Assembly: GCA_036939355.1 (NCBI GenBank)
Contig: JALLAP010000282.1
Span: 1-15,920, forward strand
Length of the DNA stretch: 15,920 bases
Direction of reading: 5' to 3'
Source of the DNA: Thalassiosira profunda
Lineage: Eukaryota; Bacillariophyta; Thalassiosirophyceae; Thalassiosirales; Thalassiosiraceae
Below the pieces are notes generated by a model. The model did not search any database, had not been told where the DNA came from, and worked only from the letters and a program-made list of their open reading frames with translations. How positions within the stretch are numbered: position 1 is the first letter of the stretch; each line of letters starts with the position of its first letter. Shown piece after piece: positions 1-7,700 of the stretch. The position numbers and the translations under genes are program-made.

Positions 1-847
1 CCTCCCCCGCGTTCCTTCCCCACACCCGCCCCTCCATCCCCCGCCAATACCCCCCGCCCCAAAACCGCAAACTCTCAATGGCCGCAATCCGGCACACCCC
101 CACCCCCGGCAGGTCCCCGTGGCTCGCGTCGTGGCGGACGTCGACGATCCACCCCGGCAGGCCGGCCAGGGCGCAGGCGTGGGAGACCGACAGTGATGCG
201 GATTTGGACCGGTACGAATCCGCGAGGCCGTTGACGGAGCGGAGGAGGAGGGCGGCGTAGGCGTTGCGGAGCTGGTGGGGCGCGGTGGCATTGGTGGCAG
301 CGAATGTTGCGGCGTTGCCGCTTGAAATAATTTGCTGCTCGGCGTCCGCCAGCAGCGTCCCCGCCAGGCCGGCGGTGACGTCGATGGCGTGGGGCAGGCG
401 GCCCCGTTCCGACCGGCCCCGCCACACGGCCACTCGGCGAAGAGCCGTGCGCAGCCGTTGATGTTCCTCCGGCGTCAATCCCGGCGGAGGCGCTGGCCCT
501 CCGTCGTTCGTTGCAGTTGGTCGCTCGTTTGGTGCACCCGCGGCATCCACTGAATCAACCGCCGGAGGAGGCGACGGGAACAATTTCGCGGCCAGCAACA
601 ATCCTCGTCCCGTCTCCAACAATTCGTTGGCGTCGTACCACGGGGTCCGCTTCGCGAGCTTTTTTAGGAAGAGGCGCTTTTTGAGGGAGAGGCTCGAGTG
701 GAGGAGGGTGCTGCTGTCGTTTTGGGAGGCGCTGTCAGAGGCGGCGCTGCCCCGCCGTCGCTTCTTGCGCTTCTTTGTTTTGTTGCCCAACCCGGTTTCG
801 AGGGATGCGGGCTCGGCCAGCGGCATCGCGAATTCTTGGGCGTCCAT
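1..847 (-). CDS. LAS1: LAS1-family HEPN endoribonuclease, N-terminal part (partial, runs off window start)
   Basis: LAS1 is the nuclease that, with its polynucleotide-kinase partner Grc3/Nol9, cuts ITS2 in pre-rRNA during 60S ribosome maturation in the nucleolus. The minus frame is open from ATG at 847 to the window edge (about 282 codons, no intron); an in-frame TGA at 863-865 lies upstream, so the start is well fixed. Seen in order: a basic stretch KTKKRKKRRR near residues 23-32 (NLS-like), TPW at 68-70 opening the domain, VWRGR around 141-145, LPHAIDVTA at 151-159, a helix LRNAYAALLLRSVNGLAD, then GLPGWIVDVRHDASH. The last six, R238 to H243, are the HEPN R-x4-H catalytic motif (RHxxTH in yeast and animals, Ser for Thr here). 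The Ala/Pro-rich stretch near residues 85-120 is an insert relative to animal LAS1. The C-terminal region lies outside the window. Assigned by motif order from memory; confident. Confidence 0.88.
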   Translation of the reverse strand, partial: MDAQEFAMPLAEPASLETGLGNKTKKRKKRRRGSAASDSASQNDSSTLLHSSLSLKKRLFLKKLAKRTPWYDANELLETGRGLLLAAKLFPSPPPAVDSVDAAGAPNERPTATNDGGPAPPPGLTPEEHQRLRTALRRVAVWRGRSERGRLPHAIDVTAGLAGTLLADAEQQIISSGNAATFAATNATAPHQLRNAYAALLLRSVNGLADSYRSKSASLSVSHACALAGLPGWIVDVRHDASHGDLPGVGVCRIAAIESLRFWGGGYWRGMEGRVWGRNAGE

Positions 848-2164
848 CGCCAATCTATCGTTTCAAGGTCGGTCTCCTTCCCCTTACCCGCCCAGCAATA
901 TTTCGTCTCCTTTCGTGATGTAAGATATGCACGAGATTAGCATGTAAGTATTGCAAGCACATGTCCTATCATATCACCATCCGTATCACCGAGATCAGTC
1001 GATCATGCACAGTTTCTTCAAGCTGTCAAAGAATACTGTGCGCTTCCTTCGATCGCCTCCCGCCGCGAGCCATCCCCTCTTCCCTTTTGCTGCCCTTTGC
1101 AAAAAAGAACTCATGCTCCAACTCAGCACCTAGATATACCTACAGCACGACGCCGCAACACTCTTGCCCTTCGTGCGGGGCGCTCCCATCGTCCGACGAA
1201 GCAGCACTACACCCATCGCACGCCTCCTCAACGTCAGCACGCACACATCACCACCCATCGCACAATAATCTCCCCAGCCACAATCACACATCACGCGCCA
1301 AAAAATACGCGGCTCAGCGCCGAAAAAAAAATACTAACTCACCGGCAGCGAGAGGCCGAGGGCGGGGGGGAGCAGGGCGGCGTGGGGCGTGGGAGGCAGC
1401 GCGGGCTAGCTGCTGCCACGTCCGTCCGCCTCGCCGGACCGCGGACAGAGGTTTCGTTTAGCTATTTTACGTACGCTTACCGTAGGTAGCCAGTCAGACC
1501 ACACACCTCTCGCTCCTCGCCCGCCACGCCCGTGTGCGCCGTCAGTTTGCCGACCGGGCCCTGGGCGGGGACCGGCGATACTATTCGCGGCGGGGACCAT
1601 AGGTATTATTCGCAGGTGGGTTGCTTTGGGCGCGCGCGCGGACGGGGGGCGTGGACGAGAGTGCGAGGAGGAGGTTGAGGGGATGGTGCACCTTCCTTCA
1701 TTTTAGGTGCACCGACAGTCGTGCATCGATGGGCGAAGGCGCTCGGCGGCCCCGATCGAACTTGTGCGGCGTTTGTCAATGCCAGCGTGGGTGATGATAT
1801 CCATGCGATTTTCTGGCAATGAGGAGGGGCGCTGTTGTTTTTTCACCCCGCCACTTCTTTTGATGCGTGGCGTTGCTGCGTTCTCACCCAATCCCTCGGG
1901 ATAGATTGAGATTGAGACAAAGTATGTTTGTTGATTGTACTTAGAGATGTCATACAGGTTGTGTGTTGCTGCCGGCGCCTTTTATCAACGTTGCAAAGTC
2001 GATGTGTGATCTGGTTGATATTCGGTCTGTTTGGGATTATTGATTAGGTTGCATTGTATGTATGATCCTGTATGATCTCTGCTGGCTGCAACACCGGACA
2101 AGTTGAAAGCTCATCCTGCATCTACCTTTGCTCCACTGCGCTCCCAGGTGCTGCCAATAACCCC
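848..2164. other. Non-coding divergent intergenic/promoter region between LAS1 and the PQQ-like gene
   Basis: No convincing gene is seen on either strand. ORFs here (for example 961-1461 plus) are low-complexity and lack any domain or codon pattern like the neighbours. The stretch must hold the promoters of two divergent genes. About 1180-1320 is strongly C/A biased on the plus strand, 1322-1340 has an A-run, 1630-1640 a short GC alternation, and 1900-2070 is AT-rich, as expected for a 5'UTR/core promoter of the plus-strand gene. No tRNA or other RNA gene was recognised. Confidence 0.6.
1685..1713. promoter_or_regulatory. Pair of identical 8-bp palindromes GGTGCACC, 21 bp apart
   Basis: GGTGCACC occurs at 1685-1692 and again at 1706-1713. 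Each copy is self-complementary and the start-to-start spacing is 21 bp, about two helical turns, so two dimeric factors could sit on one DNA face. It lies between two divergent genes. Function is inference only; the match to a known factor is not claimed. Confidence 0.3.
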
Positions 2165-4573
2165 ATGCGAAATCATCAACAACACAACATGAATTGCAAT
2201 TGGGCCTCCGTCCTCATCTTCGCCGCGGCCTGGATCTCCCAAACCGCGGCCACCCTCCCCCTGAACCACCTGTCCCAGCCCTCCCTTTTGTGGAACCAGG
2301 CCATCCAATCCCCGCCCCGCAACGACAACGTCGTCTTCCTTTCTCCCGACGACCGGTGGGTCTACGTCACCTCGTCGGACGGCACCCTGTCCAAATTGGA
2401 CCCGGAGAACGGGGACTACCTCGACGTGTACGCGCCCGAAAAGCGGTGGGCCGACGGGCGGCAGTACGGCGAGGGCGGCATCGCGTTTCACGAGGGCTTC
2501 GGCGACGAGGAGAGCTACTTTGTGTATTTCGTCGTCGAGGTCCCTCCGTTAGGATTGGGGGCGACGCCGAGCAGCCGGGTGATCGCGCTGCGGCACGACG
2601 AGTCGCGGGAGCTGACGGAGTTGTGGAGCAGGGTGCTGGAGGGGAGCACCATCAGCGGGACGCCGGCGATCGGGACGGAGGGGAAGTTTGTGTACCTCAC
2701 GATGGACTCGATTCCGGCGCCACCGCCAGTGGAGACGGAAGCTCCGGCAGCTGCGCCGGGAGCGACCGCGACGAGTTCGCTGACGGCAGCTCCGGTGGTG
2801 GCAGTTGAGACCACGGGCAATCCGACAATGGTGGGCACATCGACCGGGGCGGCAGGCGACGCAGACGATGCCAACGAGCCGAAGCAATCGCCCGGAGCGA
2901 CCATCTTCGACCGCGAACTGGAACCGGCACGGCAGAGGGAGCACGCGATACGCTCGGACGAGCTGCTGGGGCTGGGCCCCGATCGCCGCCTTCAATCCAC
3001 GGAAAGGTCCGGCCGCTTTGTCATCCTCAGCCATCCCTTGGATGGCGAGGTTATCTATCAATTCGATTCGCGGGACGAATTGAGCATCCAAAAGCACTCG
3101 TTTGCGCCCGTGGGCATCGCCCGTCGTCCGCAGGGGGGAGGGAATTACAACGGTGGCGAGGACAACACGAATGACCTATTGATGTGGTCGAGCAAGAACG
3201 ACGGGAGCGCGCCGCAGCAGGGGGAAACGATGCTGTTCCAGTTGCCCATCGGATTCGACCAGTTCGACTCGTCGATCGTGGCCACCCTCGACTTTGAGGT
3301 GCGCGTCCTGGAGTCGGTGGCGTGGACGACGCAGACCAGGCCGACGTTTTCGAAGGACGGGCAGGATGTGTATTTCGCCATTACGGGCAATCGCTTCACT
3401 GGCTGGAATCAGGGGAGGAAGTTTGATGTCGTGTCCAACCTGGGAGAGATCCCACTTCCTCCGCAAAGCGCGGACGAATTGAACGATTCAGCAGGACGAC
3501 CGATCGCGTTGGCCAACGACGACAGCCTGCTCTTGATTGGGAGCACAGATTACGATCGGTTCTATGGAGTTGAGGCGACCTCCGGGGGCATCGTTTGGAC
3601 GTTGTCCGACCTGGGCACAAACACGATCTTCACCGCGACCGTGCTCTCTCCCGACGGAAACATTGCCTACTTTGGCAAGAAGAATGCCGTCCATGCGATC
3701 AACGTGACCGACGGTTCGCGGCTGTGGGGAGAGGAGGGATACGTGCACCCCTCCAGCACCCCGGGCGACATCCGAATGGTTGCTGACTTCTCCCTCTCGT
3801 CGACGGGAGAGCTTCTCTCCTATGCGTGGTCAGATGCAGCCATTGCGACCATTCAGATTGCGGAGGCGATTCCAACGGAAGAGCCAACGGCCTCGCCTTC
3901 GTCCGCGCCATCGCGGATAACAGAGTCTCCTTCTGCGATGCCGTCAGCTGAAGTGACGGCATCGCCTTCGGCGGATGAGTCAGCATCGCCTTCGGAGTCG
4001 GCGATGCCATCGACGACAGTTGCGCCAACGATGACCAGCTCGCCGTCGTACGACCCGGATTACATACCACCGAGCTCGGCGCCAACATTGACCTCTGTTC
4101 CTAGCGTATTGCCATCGGCGGCACTGACCAACAGCTCGGTGACTGCATATCCTTCGACTGCGCCATCGCAACCTACAACGTTGCCTCCGGTTGCAGATGC
4201 AGGGACGGGAGGCACAGGAGCAGTGCCCACGCAATCACCGGTGGCCAGTCCTCCATCTTCAGCCGTGGAAAGCCCGACTGGTGGAGAGGACAGCGCCCCG
4301 TTGAGCCAAAGTGCCATCATTGGGATCGTCGTAGGCGGTGGAATAGGACTGCTTCTCCTCGTGGGGTGCACAATCTATCTATGCATGAAGCGGCGCGGAG
4401 AGGACGACGGCGTCGATACCGAGTGGCAGCGATCGAACAACGCCGGTGCACCCAACGCCGCTGGAGGTGGAGAAGAGGAGGGGCAGCAGTTCCAGTACGA
4501 CGATGGACTGGCGGAGGCGGGCCAGAACCAGCAGCAGCGGTGGGGAGAGCAGGGCCAGCAGTTGCGGTGGTAG
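2165..4573 (+). CDS. PQQ-like beta-propeller type I membrane protein with PS-rich stalk
   Basis: Predicted secreted or surface protein of about 802 residues; ligand or enzyme activity unknown. The frame is open from ATG 2072, but a classical signal peptide (h-region SVLIFAAAWISQTAA) starts about 40 residues in, so the start is more likely ATG 2165 or ATG 2189 (the latter has A at -3). The ectodomain has propeller-like strand repeats: LSPDDRWVYVTSSDGTLSKL near residues 58-80, GTPAIGTEGKFVYLTM near 180, RPTFSKDGQDVYF near 395, and LSPDGNIAYFGKKNAVHAIN near 495-515. These alternate with D-x-G-x-x-x-W/Y turns typical of PQQ_2/quinoprotein-like propellers. A Thr/Ala/Pro insert sits near 195-240. 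Then come a Pro/Ser/Thr stalk (about 569-715), a TM helix (about 717-740, IIGIVVGGGIGLLLLVGCTI) and a KRR stop-transfer tail rich in Gln/Glu. The gene ends TGG-TAG, convergent with the ATPase gene. No catalytic residues are evident; it could be a receptor or adhesin. Confidence 0.82.
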   Translation: MRNHQQHNMNCNWASVLIFAAAWISQTAATLPLNHLSQPSLLWNQAIQSPPRNDNVVFLSPDDRWVYVTSSDGTLSKLDPENGDYLDVYAPEKRWADGRQYGEGGIAFHEGFGDEESYFVYFVVEVPPLGLGATPSSRVIALRHDESRELTELWSRVLEGSTISGTPAIGTEGKFVYLTMDSIPAPPPVETEAPAAAPGATATSSLTAAPVVAVETTGNPTMVGTSTGAAGDADDANEPKQSPGATIFDRELEPARQREHAIRSDELLGLGPDRRLQSTERSGRFVILSHPLDGEVIYQFDSRDELSIQKHSFAPVGIARRPQGGGNYNGGEDNTNDLLMWSSKNDGSAPQQGETMLFQLPIGFDQFDSSIVATLDFEVRVLESVAWTTQTRPTFSKDGQDVYFAITGNRFTGWNQGRKFDVVSNLGEIPLPPQSADELNDSAGRPIALANDDSLLLIGSTDYDRFYGVEATSGGIVWTLSDLGTNTIFTATVLSPDGNIAYFGKKNAVHAINVTDGSRLWGEEGYVHPSSTPGDIRMVADFSLSSTGELLSYAWSDAAIATIQIAEAIPTEEPTASPSSAPSRITESPSAMPSAEVTASPSADESASPSESAMPSTTVAPTMTSSPSYDPDYIPPSSAPTLTSVPSVLPSAALTNSSVTAYPSTAPSQPTTLPPVADAGTGGTGAVPTQSPVASPPSSAVESPTGGEDSAPLSQSAIIGIVVGGGIGLLLLVGCTIYLCMKRRGEDDGVDTEWQRSNNAGAPNAAGGGEEEGQQFQYDDGLAEAGQNQQQRWGEQGQQLRW
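3869..4309 (+). repeat. PS-rich low-complexity stalk (S-x-x-P-S repeats) in the PQQ-like gene
   Basis: About 147 codons made almost only of Ser, Pro, Thr and Ala, with irregular short units such as TASPSSAPS, SPSAMPS, VPSVLPS, YPSTAPSQP. It lies between the propeller and the TM helix, so it probably forms an extended, heavily O-glycosylated spacer. Stalks of this style are common in diatom cell-surface proteins (family knowledge). Units are imperfect at DNA level, so this is an old repeat rather than a recent expansion. Confidence 0.75.
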
Positions 4574-4636
4574 AGCAGAGAAATCTAGTATGAGTAGATG
4601 CCAAGATTGCCGCGCCTTCGAATTGAATTGGCATCC

Positions 4637-4657
4637 ATAAGAGCAAACTGCTCTTAT
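4637..4657. terminator. Perfect 9-bp hairpin between two convergent genes
   Basis: ATAAGAGCA (4637-4645), loop AAC, TGCTCTTAT (4649-4657): a perfect stem in the 129-bp gap between the PQQ-like stop (4573) and the ATPase stop (4703). It would form in both 3'UTRs. A role in 3'-end formation is inference; no strong T-tract follows, and no AATAAA signal is obvious nearby. Confidence 0.35.
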
Positions 4658-4702
4658 TTCGACCTTGCATGCCCGCCATTCTTTCTCCACAATACCTTAC
4701 GT

Positions 4703-7700
4703 TCAGTTGCAACTTAGTCTACCACCCTCAGCGTTGGTTGATGGAGCGTCAACTGCTTTTTGCACCCGCAATGCATCCACGTAATTCTGCACTCGCTTTG
4801 CTACCTTTGCGGCGCCCCATTTCCGATAGCGGTCGATCGCCGCCCGAAGCTGCGTCGTCCCCTTGTCGCGCATGCCGTTCTCGNTCGCGCGCGGACCGGA
4901 TGGACGCCTCGTACGCCGCATCGGCCGATACCAAATCCCGATTCAGGTAGTGCATCTCCGCTTGGAGTAACATCCGTTTGTTTTGGAAGTTCGCCTTGCA
5001 CGTCAATTCCTCGTACCACACCGTCTTTGCCAATGCATCTTCGCCGAGGGTTCTGTATTTGGCCTCTTGCCCATTTCGAGCCAAGTGGAGGTAGGAGATC
5101 CCCTCGAAAAAGACCCGATACGCTTGCATGAATCGTTTCTGCTGCGCTGCTGGATGCTTTGTTGAATACCTCTCGGAGAGCTCGGCGATCTCCTCGTATT
5201 GGCGCATCCAAAAGAGCTCCATGACTTGGAATATGAACGATAGCCAGACGAGGAAGAAGACTCCCTTGCTTTCCCCGATGTTGTGCAGCTCTTCCAGCGT
5301 CAATGTGTTGATTTCATCATCATTGCTCTTTCCCATAAGAAATGAGCAGACGTTGTATGTGCACATTGCGTTGTAGTTCGTCATGACTTGCTGATATTTG
5401 CGAGCGTCCTGCATGCACTGCTTCGTATGGCCCAGAACAATCTTCAGGTTTTCACCCGCCCAGAGTCCACCCCAACAGTTACCAACGCGGCACGACATAG
5501 CCACGTCGACATTCCCCGCAAGTAGGGCAGATTGCGCAAGGTCAGGATAGAGAGCCACCACCTTGGCAAAAGGCTCGCTCATCGTTTTGAGCGTAGAGCA
5601 AGGCCTCCAAAGCCTTGCTCTTTGCGGTCGAACGACGGGCCAGTGTCAGTGCGGAACATAAGAGCGATGTACAGCTACTCTGATTTCTTACCTCAGCATG
5701 TGTTTCTGCGGGCTCTCGTTAATCAGGGTCTCGCCCAAATTCCCCAGGCGAAAGGCAAGTTGCGTGTTGTCCGTGAAAAGAAACTAAAGAGGATATGACG
5801 GGCATGAATGAGGTACATGCTGCGTGGGTCCAGGCTTAGACGCAACGACGCACTCACAGTTGAACATCCAGCGGTGACCAAGCCCACGATCGAGTCTTCA
5901 CAGAAACCGTGGCTGAGCGTTATGCTCACCAATCTCGAAGCCAAAAGTGGAACGACCAAGGGTTTAGGCTCCATACAGCATTCGCTCAGCATATTCAGGA
6001 AGCGCATTGCGTTCAGCTTATTGCGATCTGTGTAGAGGGTGTGTGTTAGAGAGGATGACCAAATGCGGCATTCGGCATACGGACAAAACGCACCTGTCAT
6101 TTGCGGGAGGGCCTTGATTCGTTCGTACGTGACACCCTCGAGCATTGTCAGCATCGCAGGCAGCTCGTTCTGAACGGTAGAGGCGTTGATCTCCTGAGGA
6201 AACGTTTCGCCAAGGTGCTTGAGAATGTCCAAGCAGTTCTCCATCGCACCGTCGTAGTCGGAGTTGGACGCCAACAGCTTCACGAGCAGGGAGCTCCCCT
6301 TGAGGCTGTCNCTCCATCGCACCGTCGTAGTCGGAGTTGGACGCCAACAGCTTCACGAGCAGGGAGCTCCCCTTGAGGCTGTCCTCGAAAGTCAGCACGT
6401 GAGCGAGGACTTCTTTGAGGCGAGAATACATTGTCGTTGTGTCCCCGGTTATAAAGCTGACCGATGCAGACAACTCAAAAAGGCTCAAGCTGAGGGGGTA
6501 CTGCGTCTCCTAGTGATTGGCCTCGAGCAGGCCTATCCCTGTTTCGATGTATGATCGTGCTGAAGACAGGAATGGAAGCATGAGTATCGGAGCAAAGGCG
6601 GGTGAATCGGATATCGAATCAACAAACTCACCTCTCTCAAAGCTCGAATCAGCTATGGCGTGTTTTGCGGCTTGGGCGTTGCTGCGTGCAAACAGTGCAC
6701 GCTCCTCGGAACTGGGAGTGCCCTCCCTGCAAAACAAGTTGATTTGGTCGACGGCCAACATATGAATTGTAGGATTGCTTTCTGCCACGCCGAGGAGGCT
6801 CTTTCCAATCGACTTGTGCAGGAGGCTTCGATTGTTGGAAGGGATCAGATCGTAGATAGTCTGCTTGATGATGTCGTGAGTGAACTGATACATCGGCCCT
6901 GCCTTCTCCAAAATGCCCTCCTTGATTGCCAATTCCATCTGATCGAGCATGCTGAAGGATAGCACTTGGTGGGTAGAATCCAGCGCTTCGATCGTCGCTT
7001 CTACCACTTGATATCCAAGACAAGCAATGATTTCTATTGTCCGAGCCAACTGCAACGGCAGCTGGTTGAAAGTGGCCGCCAACAAGCCGGCCACACCATC
7101 CGATATTATCTGCATGTCCACCACGTCACAGTCCCACGACCAGCGCTGCGAAGAGACAGAAAATTGGAGCATCTTGTTCGATACGATCGTTCGGAGGAAC
7201 TGGACGACGAAGAAGGGATTGCCACGCGTTTTGTTGTGAACCACCGACGCCAAGTCCCAAGTGTATCGCGGTGGTAGGCACAGTTTAGACGCGATCAGCT
7301 TGTTTACCGCACGCTCTGAGAGCTCGCCCACGTCCAATTTGGTGACTGTGGCCTCCTTCGACTCTTCGATCGAATTGATGGAGGTGATCAGATCACCGCC
7401 TGCTTCCACTTCGTTGCTTCGATAAGTCCAGGCGATGAGGATGCCCTTTCTCGTCAAATCCTCCGATGGTCTCATCTCGCGGTGTATGTAACTGACAATC
7501 CAGTTGGTTAACCCCTCCAACTGGCGCTTTTGCAGCCAATGCATATCATCAAAAATCAGGAGCACAGGGCGTCCTGCCGAACAGATGGACGCAAGAATCA
7601 CGTGGTTGACCAATCGTATCCGGAGTTGGGCAGAGCCCATCCTGTCGTTTGACGACACGGCATCTTCGTCTGGACTGCTGGCCCTCTTCGTTGGATGCAC

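Noticed and set aside
75..425. Minus-strand frame of 116 codons over LAS1
   Set aside because: Pro/Arg-rich shadow; the adjacent frame contains the LAS1 motifs in correct order and is open to the window edge.
961..1461. 166-codon plus-strand frame between LAS1 and the PQQ-like gene
   Set aside because: Ser/His/Arg-rich random composition, no domain, no splice or codon evidence; looks like C/A-biased intergenic DNA.
6239..6383. A true biological 72-bp tandem duplication
   Set aside because: The copies are perfect, abut a single N, break a conserved frame, and an identical-length case occurs at 15156-15300; an assembly join explains all of this.
6510..6512. UAG reassigned as a sense codon in this organism
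   Set aside because: The PQQ-like gene appears to stop at TAG, and no second in-frame TAG was found in the recognised coding frames, so a local change is simpler.
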